The notes under the pieces were generated by a model. That model saw only the letters and a program-made list of their open reading frames with translations. It searched no databases and had not been told where the DNA came from. This document shows, in pieces, positions 1-5,684 of a stretch of DNA of 6,692 nucleotides. Source of the DNA: an uncultured Oscillospiraceae bacterium (GTDB lineage Bacteria > Bacillota > Clostridia > Oscillospirales > Oscillospiraceae). Within the stretch, counting starts at the first letter, position 1, and each line of letters opens with the position of its first letter. The position numbers and the translations under genes were made by a program. The stretch lies in the NCBI GenBank assembly GCA_910584805.1, contig CAJUCB010000039.1, positions 1-6,692 on the forward strand, given 5' to 3'.

Positions 1-1194
1 GAATCATTCCGTTTTTTCCTCGGTTTTTGTGTCCGTTTTATTGGGAAGGGCTCAGCCACTGGTAACTGGGTAATAAGCGATCTGGCTGACCATCTGGTAG
101 CATGCGGCCTTACTACCCGAGCTACCCCTAAAATTCCCTCTGAGCCTATTGATAAGAATGCACTTAATCGTACCCTGATCAATCCATACTACAAGGGTAT
201 CGTAACCTATAAAGGTGTCGAGTATCCAGGCTCTCATCCTGCTATCATTGACGCCGAAACTTGGCAAAAAGTACAGGACATCTTAGCATCTCATGTCAAT
301 GGTGAACGAACTCGCGAACATCCGCATTTCCTCAAAGGGAGCTTGTATTGCCGAAGTTGCGGGGCGCGTATGATTATCACTTATGCAAGATCAGGGTCAG
401 GCGTTCGTTATCCCTATTTTGTATGCGCTGGGCGTCATAGCAAAAGAACAGACTGTAAGCAAAAGGCAACATTGATTGATGAGATTGAGAGACACGTAGA
501 GGCACTCTATGACCGTTACTCTTTTCCGCCTGTCATTCGCACGTATTTGGAGAAATTTCTTCAGGATGGCATCCAAAAGGAACGGGCGAAATACGAAACA
601 GAACTGGATGGATTGCGTCGGGAAAGAGACAGGTTAGAGCGTAAACGCAAGAAGCTACTAGAAGCCCACTATGACGATGCAATTCCCCTTGACCTTCTGA
701 AAGAGGAGCAGCAGAAAATTTCCAAGCAGCTGGCAGCGATTGAGCATCAGGAAAAAGCGCATGAAGCCACCTTTGAGGAAATATCCGAAAGGCTGACGGA
801 TGCGCTGGAGTTAGTGGAAGATTGCGGCAATGCTTACCGCTTAGCCGAAGACCCTCTCAAAAGGATGATGAATCAGGTGATTTTCTCAAAATTGTGGATT
901 GAGGAAGACGGACACGTTACGGCTGAGTTTGCAAGACCATTCAATGCTATCATTGAGCCACTCACGGACATGATTATTAAATGCAATCAAGAAAAAATCC
1001 GCGGCACCGAAGTGCGCACGGATTTCTGGTCGATAATTTCAAACCACGTCCAAAAATTTTTTGGACGTGGTTTGAATAACGAACTTATGGTGGACCTGAA
1101 GGGGATCGAACCCTCGAACCTCACGGATGCGAACCGTGCGCTCTCCCAGCTGAGCTACAGGCCCATATCTTACCTGGAATATCCATCAGTATAG
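1..1194 (+). CDS. Large serine site-specific recombinase, C-terminal part (5' truncated by window)
   Basis: The frame is open from base 1, so the gene starts upstream; 397 residues are visible. The catalytic serine resolvase domain is not in the window. Residues about 24-100 match the 'Recombinase' DNA-binding domain (GLTTR, then NPYYKGIVTYKG and a W in DAETW). A zinc beta-ribbon follows with Cys117, Cys120, Cys142 and Cys152 (CRSCG and CAGRHSKRTDC). Residues about 189-264 are rich in E, K, R and L and look like the coiled coil of large serine integrases. Such enzymes integrate and excise phages and conjugative elements. The last 35 or so residues are read from antisense tRNA-Ala and its upstream flank (DLKGIEPSNLTDANRALSQLSYRP), so the native C-terminus is probably lost, or ends at the element boundary. 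Residues 1-23 match the family poorly, so upstream damage is possible. The more AT-rich base use than dnaX fits a mobile origin. A TTG at 343 is only an internal codon. Confidence 0.9.
   Translation, partial: ESFRFFLGFCVRFIGKGSATGNWVISDLADHLVACGLTTRATPKIPSEPIDKNALNRTLINPYYKGIVTYKGVEYPGSHPAIIDAETWQKVQDILASHVNGERTREHPHFLKGSLYCRSCGARMIITYARSGSGVRYPYFVCAGRHSKRTDCKQKATLIDEIERHVEALYDRYSFPPVIRTYLEKFLQDGIQKERAKYETELDGLRRERDRLERKRKKLLEAHYDDAIPLDLLKEEQQKISKQLAAIEHQEKAHEATFEEISERLTDALELVEDCGNAYRLAEDPLKRMMNQVIFSKLWIEEDGHVTAEFARPFNAIIEPLTDMIIKCNQEKIRGTEVRTDFWSIISNHVQKFFGRGLNNELMVDLKGIEPSNLTDANRALSQLSYRPISYLEYPSV
1040..1074. repeat. Perfect 12-bp inverted repeat between recombinase and tRNA
   Basis: The arm CAAACCACGTCC (1040-1051) is exactly complementary to GGACGTGGTTTG (1063-1074) around an A5T6 centre, so the palindrome is almost continuous over 35 bases. 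It sits 13 bases from the tRNA 3' end and inside the recombinase reading frame. As RNA it would form a stable hairpin on either strand. No clean T-run follows it on either strand, so it is not a textbook Rho-independent terminator. It could stop transcription of the recombinase or of the tRNA, or be part of the recombinase attachment site, since large serine recombinase sites are imperfect palindromes. Function is undecided. Confidence 0.75.
1088..1164 (-). tRNA. tRNA-Ala, anticodon CGC
   Basis: On the minus strand this folds as a full 77-nt cloverleaf with an encoded CCA (1088-1090). The acceptor stem is GGGCCTG with CAGGTCC and discriminator A, the D arm is GCTC/GAGC, and the anticodon stem is CACGG/CCGTG around loop TTCGCAT. 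The anticodon is therefore CGC, reading the alanine codon GCG. The T arm is GAGGG-TTCGATC-CCCTT. The third acceptor pair is G3:U70, the classic identity element for alanyl-tRNA synthetase, which supports the Ala call. The variable region counts as 6 nt by this folding. The 3' end faces the recombinase, the usual geometry for an element integrated at a tRNA 3' end. Confidence 0.95.
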
Positions 1195-1215
1195 CAGAAA
1201 ATTGAAAAAAGTAAA
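1188..1215 (-). promoter_or_regulatory. Promoter of the tRNA-Ala gene
   Basis: Read on the minus strand, a -35 box TTTACT (1210-1215) and a -10 box TATACT (1188-1193) are 16 bases apart, which puts the start near 1181, about 17 bases before the tRNA 5' end. The -35 box overlaps an AT-rich 9-bp inverted repeat: TTGAAAAAA at 1202-1210 with TTTTTTCAA at 1219-1227. No other promoter-like pair is seen this close to the tRNA. Confidence 0.65.
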
Positions 1216-1254
1216 GCCTTTTTTCAAAAGTCCAGAAAATTTCTGCGCAAATTC

Positions 1255-1283
1255 TTGATTATTTCTTGAAAATGTTATATGAT
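1255..1283 (+). promoter_or_regulatory. Sigma-A type promoter of the SRP RNA (and probably dnaX-ybaB)
   Basis: TTGATT (1255-1260) and TATGAT (1278-1283) are separated by exactly 17 bases, giving a start near 1290, just ahead of the first paired bases of the SRP RNA. It is divergent to the tRNA promoter. Because the gap from the SRP RNA to dnaX is too short for a separate promoter, this is also the best visible candidate to drive dnaX and ybaB. Confidence 0.7.
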
Positions 1284-1292
1284 ATCATTCAT

Positions 1293-1631
1293 GAGTCTGC
1301 CAGGCACCTTTTTCGGTGTCGGGCATGGTCGCACTAGTCGGGGAGATAGCGGTGCCCTGTACCTGCAATCCGCTATAGCAGGGATGAATTCCGACCCCCG
1401 GAGGCCCCTTGTTCCGTTAGTTGCCGGTAAGCGGTGATGATAGATCGGTCCTGCGCAACGCAGCATTGTGAACCGTGTCAGGCGGGGAACCGAGCAGCAC
1501 TAAGCAAAAGGCTGCGTGTGCCGCGGGTCCGCCGGTCTTGAGCTGGCTGCCGGTGAGACAGGGATAAGAGGTCCTTCAAAGGCCGGTGTGCGGCCCTGCC
1601 GGATACCGAAGGAACTGGCAGACCCATTTTT
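1293..1631 (+). ncRNA. ffs: Signal recognition particle RNA, long Bacillus/Clostridium type (4.5S/6S-like scRNA)
   Basis: The RNA scaffold of the signal recognition particle, which binds Ffh and targets nascent membrane and secreted proteins. The Alu domain carries the stretch at 1351-1374 that matches, from memory, the B. subtilis scRNA (GGTGCCCTGTACCTGCAATC, then CGCT). Further on comes GTCCTGCGCAACG (near 1449-1461). The S domain shows the Ffh-binding helix: GTCAGG (1477-1482), a GGAA tetraloop closed by CGG/CCG, and AGCAGC (1493-1498). The two ends pair: GTCTGCCAG (1295-1303) with CTGGCAGAC (1615-1623). Inside that, GGTGTCGGGCA pairs with TGCCGGATACC with one G.G mismatch. A T-run (1627-1631) follows. 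The ends are estimates. At about 335 nt this is longer than the mature B. subtilis RNA (about 270 nt), so the outer stem may be a processed precursor part. Confidence 0.93.
1615..1631 (+). terminator. 3' end of SRP RNA with T-run, possibly a leaky terminator
   Basis: The 3' strand of the closing SRP stem (1615-1623) is followed by CCA and five T residues. The partner strand lies more than 300 bases upstream, so this is not a local hairpin terminator. It may define the RNA end by termination or by processing. Read-through into dnaX must be possible unless dnaX has an unseen promoter. Confidence 0.4.
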
Positions 1632-1650
1632 GACAGAGGGGGGAGAGCAG

Positions 1651-3354
1651 TTGTATCAGGCGCTTTACCGCAAATGGCGGCCCCGCACCTTTGATGATGT
1701 GGCAGGCCAGGAACATATCACCGAGACCTTAAAGGGGCAGTTGGCCGCTGGCCGTCTGTCTCATGCCTATCTCTTCACCGGGACCCGGGGAACCGGTAAG
1801 ACCACCTGCGCCAAGCTCCTGGCACGGGCGGTGAACTGTGAGCACCCTGTGGATGGCAACCCCTGCAATCAGTGTCCCTCTTGTCTGGGGATTGAGGATG
1901 GTAGCATCCTGGATGTGCTGGAACTGGACGCGGCCTCTAACAATGGTGTGGATCAGATCCGCGCCCTGCGGGATGAGGCAATCTATACCCCAGCGGCAGT
2001 GCACAAACGGGTGTATATTGTGGACGAGGTCCATATGTTGTCCACCCCGGCGTTCAACGCCCTGCTAAAGATATTGGAGGAGCCGCCGGCGCACCTGATG
2101 TTCATTTTGGCCACCACGGAGTTACACAAAGTTCCGGCCACCATCAAGTCCCGCTGCCAGCAGTTTGCGTTTAAGCGTATCGCCCCTCAGACCATCGCCC
2201 AGCGTTTAATCTATGTAGCCCAGCAGGAGGGGATTCCCCTTACCGCCCCGGCGGCAGAGCTATTGGCCCGTCTGGCGGATGGCGGCTTGCGGGATGCCCT
2301 GTCCCTATTGGACCAGTGCAGCGGGACCCAGGGGGAGGTCACAGAAGCGGTTGTGCTGGATATCCTGGGCCTTGCAGGGAACCGACGGACGGGGAAGCTG
2401 CTGGACTGCGTAGCCCATGAAGATACTGCTGGGGCTCTGCAAGAACTGGATAGCCTATATCAGGACGGCAAGGATATGGGAGCCCTCCTGGGAGAGCTCT
2501 CCGCCTTAGTGCGGGATTTGCTGATTTGCAAGACTGCCCAGGCGGGAGGGAGTGGGCTACTTACCGGTGGTTATGATGGGGAGACCTTGCGCCGCCTCAC
2601 CGATGCTTTTACCGCAGCAGAGCTGGTACAGATGATGACCATCCTGCAAACGGCCCAGGCGGAACTGTACCGCAGCAGCAAGCGGAGGCTGGACGTGGAG
2701 CTGTGCTTGGTCCGGCTCTGTGACCGGAGGCTTTCGGAGAGCATGGAAGGGCTGTCCGCCCGGCTCAGCCGCCTAGAACAAGGCGGGGTAGCTGTTGTGG
2801 CCCAGCCAGCAGTACAAACACCGCTGCAGGAGCAGTCAGAGCCAAAAGAAGCAGCACCTCCGCCGCCCACGAAAGAGCAAACTTCACCACCGCCTGCTGT
2901 GGAGGATTTGCCACCCTGGGAGGTAGAGCCTGCACAGCCCCCTCCACCGTCCCATACCAAGGCGGCACAACCACCAGTGGCAAAGATGCCTCCACCAGCG
3001 GCAGGGGATTGGGCCAGTTTTTTACATACCATCCAAGACCTGCCCCCAATGGCCAGCTCTTTCCTGCGCAAGGGGGACAGCGTAACCGGGGTATTTGGGG
3101 AGGGGACCTTGACCCTATGGGTAGATTCGGAGCTTACCAAGGGCGTCCTCAGCCGGGGTGATACTCTGGAACTGCTGCAAAAGGCAGCGGCGTCCTATAC
3201 CGGCCAAGCCTGCCGGGTGGTCATTAAGCTGGGGGAACCGGAACCTACACCGGCTCAAACGACACCGGCCCAGCCTGGGGAAGCCCCACCAGACGACGGC
3301 TTCCATGATCTTTTGGACTTGGGACAGAAGTTTGGAAACTTCACCGTAAAATAA
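1651..3354 (+). CDS. dnaX: DNA polymerase III subunit gamma/tau (clamp loader ATPase)
   Basis: The motor of the replisome clamp loader, which opens and loads the beta clamp with HolA/HolB-type subunits. I take TTG at 1651 as start: it follows a strong SD (GAGGGGGGA, 1636-1644) and begins with the family's typical N-terminus (YQALYRKWRPRTFDDV). An upstream in-frame ATG at 1516 lies inside the SRP RNA. The product has 567 aa. Walker A is GTRGTGKT (44-51). The zinc ligands are Cys63, 72, 75 and 78. Walker B is VDEVH (124-128), sensor 1 lies at LATTE (153-157), the SRC arginine finger is at 167-169 and sensor 2 is GLRDAL (212-217). Domain III is followed by a linker rich in Pro, Gln and Glu (about 385-450), then a tau-type C-terminal region ending FHDLLDLGQKFGNF. 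I see no A6G-type slippery site for a short gamma form. ybaB starts 23 bases downstream. Confidence 0.96.
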   Translation: MYQALYRKWRPRTFDDVAGQEHITETLKGQLAAGRLSHAYLFTGTRGTGKTTCAKLLARAVNCEHPVDGNPCNQCPSCLGIEDGSILDVLELDAASNNGVDQIRALRDEAIYTPAAVHKRVYIVDEVHMLSTPAFNALLKILEEPPAHLMFILATTELHKVPATIKSRCQQFAFKRIAPQTIAQRLIYVAQQEGIPLTAPAAELLARLADGGLRDALSLLDQCSGTQGEVTEAVVLDILGLAGNRRTGKLLDCVAHEDTAGALQELDSLYQDGKDMGALLGELSALVRDLLICKTAQAGGSGLLTGGYDGETLRRLTDAFTAAELVQMMTILQTAQAELYRSSKRRLDVELCLVRLCDRRLSESMEGLSARLSRLEQGGVAVVAQPAVQTPLQEQSEPKEAAPPPPTKEQTSPPPAVEDLPPWEVEPAQPPPPSHTKAAQPPVAKMPPPAAGDWASFLHTIQDLPPMASSFLRKGDSVTGVFGEGTLTLWVDSELTKGVLSRGDTLELLQKAAASYTGQACRVVIKLGEPEPTPAQTTPAQPGEAPPDDGFHDLLDLGQKFGNFTVK

Positions 3355-3377
3355 TCTGCTGTAAAGGAGAATGTGAT

Positions 3378-3752
3378 ATGGCAAAAGGATATGGACGCCC
3401 CCCCATGGGCAGAGGCGGCGGCAAGGGTAAGGGCATGGGCATGCCCGGTGGCCTGAACATGGACATGATCAAGCAGGCCCAGAAGATGCAAGCCGAAATG
3501 GAAAAGACTCAGGCAGAGCTCTTGGAAAAGGAGTATAGCGCCACCGCCGGGGGTGGTGTAATCTCTGCTACTGTGGATGGCCACCATACCCTTAAGGCTT
3601 TGACCATCGACCCGGAGGCCGTAGATCCCGACGACGTGGAGATGCTCCAGGATATGGTCATTGCTGCAGTGAATGAGGCGGTTCGGTCGGCCATTGAGGA
3701 TATGAGCACCAGTATGAATAAGATCACTGGCGGCATGAATCTGCCGATTTGA
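3378..3752 (+). CDS. ybaB: YbaB/EbfC family nucleoid-associated DNA-binding protein
   Basis: A 124-aa member of the YbaB/EbfC family (B. subtilis YaaK), small dimeric DNA-binding proteins that coat the nucleoid and are almost always encoded after dnaX. ATG at 3378 follows a good SD (AAAGGAGA, about 3363-3370). Residues about 30-55 form the family's first helix (IKQAQKMQAEMEKTQAEL). The strands SATAGGGVISATVDGHHTLKAL and the motif TIDPEAVDPDDVEMLQDMV follow, then a C-terminal helix. The first 26 residues are an extension rich in Gly, Met and basic residues (RPPMGRGGGKGKGMGMPGG), unlike the short N-terminus of E. coli YbaB. It could add non-specific DNA contacts (inference). It is very likely co-transcribed with dnaX, and the unit ends at the terminator at 3797. 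Confidence 0.95.
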   Translation: MAKGYGRPPMGRGGGKGKGMGMPGGLNMDMIKQAQKMQAEMEKTQAELLEKEYSATAGGGVISATVDGHHTLKALTIDPEAVDPDDVEMLQDMVIAAVNEAVRSAIEDMSTSMNKITGGMNLPI

Positions 3753-3796
3753 ATGTGTCCTATGATTTCTTATCCACTGTTTTTACTTGTTAATGC

Positions 3797-3838
3797 GTTC
3801 CCAGCCAGTTCAAATCTCTGGCTGGGAACTTATTTTTT
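3797..3838 (+). terminator. Rho-independent terminator after ybaB
   Basis: GTTCCCAGCCAG (3797-3808) pairs perfectly with CTGGCTGGGAAC (3818-3829) over 12 bp with a 9-nt loop, followed at once by TTATTTTTT. This is a textbook terminator. It ends the SRP RNA-dnaX-ybaB transcription unit and argues against reading the next gene from ATG 3753, which would lie across it. Confidence 0.95.
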
Positions 3839-3853
3839 GCTGGAATTTTCCGA

Positions 3854-3859
3854 TATAAT
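3854..3859 (+). promoter_or_regulatory. -10 box of a promoter for the 469-aa gene
   Basis: A consensus TATAAT lies at 3854-3859. The base positions 17 upstream (3831-3836, TATTTT) form only a weak -35 and coincide with the T-run of the preceding terminator. Transcription would start near 3866, leaving a leader of about 30 nt before the strong SD ACAGGAGGCG and the ATG at 3897. Confidence 0.6.
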
Positions 3860-3896
3860 ACACATAGTATATTGCGATTCTGACAGGAGGCGTTTT

Positions 3897-5306
3897 ATGA
3901 CAGATTTGGCTGTGAGATTTCTTTCCAGTGCCGCAACCGTCACAGGCAGCAATCCCCAAGGGCAGGAGACGCAGGATACAGAGTCTGCCCCAGAGGTATT
4001 GTTGACCACAGCGGATATGCTGGAATTTTCTTCCCATGGGCTCTCTAGCCTCTCGGACCCAGCCAGCCTCAGCAAGCCCCTGGGAGCACAGATTTTGGGC
4101 TTTGGCAGTGTTACGGCCCGGCAGTCTGCCTCTGCTGTGGGGGGCAATGGAAGTACCGTTACCCATTTTACAACGGAATATGAATTTTCTTACTTTGATT
4201 TGGTCAACGGGACCATCACCAAAACAGTGTCCTCTGGGGTGGGGGTCTTTGCCTCCGATGGGAATAGCATGGCCACCAGTTCTGCTTACCAGGGGCACAC
4301 CACCTGCGTGACTTTTGATGCAGCAAGCTACCGGGCAGGTGACTTGGAAAAGACCTTGGACAGTATGTCCGTTGCCTACGAGGCAAAGTATGTGGGGCTG
4401 GGGAGCAGCTATGCGGAAAATGACTTGGACAGCCAACGCGCCCAGTGGCAGGCGCTGTATGGAGCCGGTAAGGAGGCGGCAGCCCATTCTTTTGCCAAAA
4501 TGTTGGGCAGGTTTTTGGGCCAAGAGAGCCAGGCCGCCCAGGGCAAGAAGGTCTATCGCAGTGTGCAGGGGCTTTTTGCTGCTTACGAGGCCAAGTACCG
4601 TGCCTTGACAACCAGCTTGGGGACGAAGGAGTGGATGCAGGCAGACCTGTATGAGGCATCCATCAGCCTGAAACAGTTGGGGGCCTCTGTGGAGTTGAAG
4701 GAAGCAGAGGGGCCTGGCCTGTATACCCAGAGGGAGCTGGAATTTGCTGCGGTGAGTCTATCGGCCTACCAGTCTGCCATCAACGCAGCAACCCTAGGTG
4801 GCGGGGGCAGTGAAGCCCGGCAAGCGCTGCGGATGAGTATGGTTTCCATGAAAGTGGAGACGATGGCATACCGGGGACATATCGGCAGAGATATGGTGAA
4901 GCTGCTACATACGTCTGGGCAGAATGCCCGGCAGGAGATGTTGGACGCTCTGGACAACTATCTGGCAAAGCGCCGAGAGGAGAGGGAGGAGGCCAACCAG
5001 CTGTTCCCCGCTGTTGACCGGGAGCTGTTTGACAAGGTGTATGACAGTGTCATGGGTGCATTTCACAAGAATGGAGACACGATGAATGCGATCCGGGAAG
5101 GAGCCGCGGTGGCCCGTGTGGAGCTGTCCTCTGCTTCGGAAAAAGCCGCTGCCCCACGTTGGACTGGGGAATTGGGGACAAAGGGCTTTTGGGAGACCTT
5201 CGATAACGCATCTTATCAAGGGGGAATCCATGCTTTCAAGGCGGACTGGCATGAATTTTTAGCAGAGATCGACAGCAGCAATCGTGATTTGAATATGTTG
5301 GCTTGA
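3897..5306 (+). CDS. Hypothetical protein of unknown family, 469 aa
   Basis: I do not recognise this protein. ATG at 3897 is chosen because GGAGG (3886-3890) stands 6 bases before it. An in-frame ATG at 3753 would add 48 residues but spans the terminator and the -10 box. The N-terminus (MTDLAVRFLSSAATVTG) has no signal peptide and no transmembrane segment is evident, so it is probably cytoplasmic. Residues about 1-85 are Ser/Gly/Thr-rich and low in complexity. Residues about 88-140 look like beta strands (EYEFSYFDLVNGTITKTVSSGVGVF). Residues about 145-410 look mainly helical, with the hexapeptide AYEAKY occurring twice (160-165 and 229-234), a GGGG at 301-304 and a charged segment AKRREEREEAN (357-367). 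It has one cysteine (Cys137). It has its own promoter and terminator, so it is monocistronic, in the place where recR usually follows ybaB. The codon choice resembles that of dnaX, suggesting a resident gene. Confidence 0.85.
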   Translation: MTDLAVRFLSSAATVTGSNPQGQETQDTESAPEVLLTTADMLEFSSHGLSSLSDPASLSKPLGAQILGFGSVTARQSASAVGGNGSTVTHFTTEYEFSYFDLVNGTITKTVSSGVGVFASDGNSMATSSAYQGHTTCVTFDAASYRAGDLEKTLDSMSVAYEAKYVGLGSSYAENDLDSQRAQWQALYGAGKEAAAHSFAKMLGRFLGQESQAAQGKKVYRSVQGLFAAYEAKYRALTTSLGTKEWMQADLYEASISLKQLGASVELKEAEGPGLYTQRELEFAAVSLSAYQSAINAATLGGGGSEARQALRMSMVSMKVETMAYRGHIGRDMVKLLHTSGQNARQEMLDALDNYLAKRREEREEANQLFPAVDRELFDKVYDSVMGAFHKNGDTMNAIREGAAVARVELSSASEKAAAPRWTGELGTKGFWETFDNASYQGGIHAFKADWHEFLAEIDSSNRDLNMLA

Positions 5307-5325
5307 TGGCTTGGTTGGATTGAGA

Positions 5326-5361
5326 ACGGGGTGGTAGGACTGCACTGCCGCCCTGTTTTTT
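5326..5361 (+). terminator. Rho-independent terminator of the 469-aa gene
   Basis: ACGGGGTGGTAG (5326-5337) pairs with CTGCCGCCCTGT (5345-5356) across 12 positions, three of them G-U, with a 7-nt loop. It is followed by six T residues (5356-5361). It lies about 20 bases after the TGA stop. Confidence 0.9.
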
Positions 5362-5370
5362 ATGCATTCT

Positions 5371-5396
5371 CATAATATCTAATGTTTCATATTATG
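5371..5396. repeat. AT-rich 8-bp inverted repeat
   Basis: CATAATAT (5371-5378) is the exact reverse complement of ATATTATG (5389-5396) with 10 bases between, followed by TTTT. It could be an operator-like site or a weak back-up terminator. With arms made almost only of A and T it may also be chance. Nothing coding is seen from 5362 to 5497. A 13-codon ATG-to-stop frame at 5423 has only a weak ribosome site and I do not call it a gene. Confidence 0.4.
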
Positions 5397-5497
5397 TTTT
5401 AAGGGAGAAAAGGGGATCCGATATGGGTTGCTATGGAAGAATTTGGGATACCTCAATGGGATAATCAATCTTGCGTGACAGAATACGTGCAAAATAA

Positions 5498-5526
5498 TTG
5501 ACAGAGCGCGATTGGATTGATAAAAT
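5498..5526 (+). promoter_or_regulatory. Strong sigma-A promoter of the PAS sensor gene
   Basis: A perfect TTGACA (5498-5503) and a TAAAAT (5521-5526) are exactly 17 bases apart. The start should fall near 5533, which leaves an untranslated leader of about 150 nt before the ATG at 5685. This is the closest match to the sigma-A consensus in the window. Confidence 0.8.
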
Positions 5527-5532
5527 ACGATA

Positions 5533-5684
5533 GAATAACTAAATCAAACAGAGGGCCGCTCCCCCCCACGGTATGGGGAGTAGGGGGGATTCCCCCTTGC
5601 ACAGGTGCCCTCATTGCTTGCGAGAGAAACGTTGGGTCTAGGTATCGCAGCTTATTAGGTCCGTTCAAGCGGGAGGAAAGAGCT
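5533..5684 (+). promoter_or_regulatory. Structured 5' leader of the PAS sensor gene (possible cis-acting RNA)
   Basis: The leader can fold as a three-way junction. An outer stem GAGGGC (5551-5556)/GCCCTC (5607-5612) encloses hairpin CTCCCC (5559-5564)/GGGGAG (5575-5580) and hairpin AGGGGG (5582-5587)/CCCCCT (5592-5597) with loop GATT. A second possible domain pairs GCTTG (5616-5620) with CAAGC (5666-5670), stacked on AACG (5628-5631)/CGTT (5662-5665). Its 3' arm ends directly beside the GGGAGG ribosome site (5671-5676), so folding could affect initiation. I could not match it to a riboswitch class I know, including the c-di-GMP I and II classes. The stems are visible; function is inference. 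The runs of C and G make some alternative pairing inevitable. Confidence 0.45.

Noticed and set aside
343..1194. Recombinase as a complete 283-aa gene starting at TTG 343
   Set aside because: The same frame is open back to base 1 and encodes typical recombinase-domain sequence (GLTTR, NPYYKG), so 343 is an internal codon of a longer gene.
1275..1466. Minus-strand open frame of 63 codons
   Set aside because: It lies wholly within the SRP RNA gene and is a by-product of its sequence.
1516..1650. dnaX starting at ATG 1516
   Set aside because: This start lies inside the SRP RNA, the extra 45 residues are translated RNA-gene sequence with no family match, and TTG 1651 has a strong ribosome site and the canonical DnaX N-terminus.
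2838..2850. Programmed frameshift site for a short DnaX gamma form
   Set aside because: The only A-run in the linker region is CCAAAAGAAG, not an A6G-type slippery heptamer, and no clear stimulating hairpin or internal SD follows.
2571..3140. Minus-strand open frame of 189 codons opposite dnaX
   Set aside because: It is a shadow of the Pro-rich linker coding region, with Ser/Gly-rich low-complexity translation and no ribosome site of note.
3753..3896. Unknown gene starting at ATG 3753, directly after the ybaB stop
   Set aside because: The extra 48 codons cross a perfect terminator and a TATAAT box, while ATG 3897 has an ideal GGAGG site.
4019..4031. 13-base repeat TGCTGGAATTTTC shared by the region near 3838 and the 5' part of the 469-aa gene
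   Set aside because: A single short repeat with different flanks. It is most likely chance and no further copies were seen.
5533..5684. Leader as a c-di-GMP or Mn2+ (yybP-ykoY) riboswitch
   Set aside because: Short look-alikes such as TGCACAGG and GGGGAGTAG occur, but the remaining conserved elements of those classes, and their spacing, are absent.
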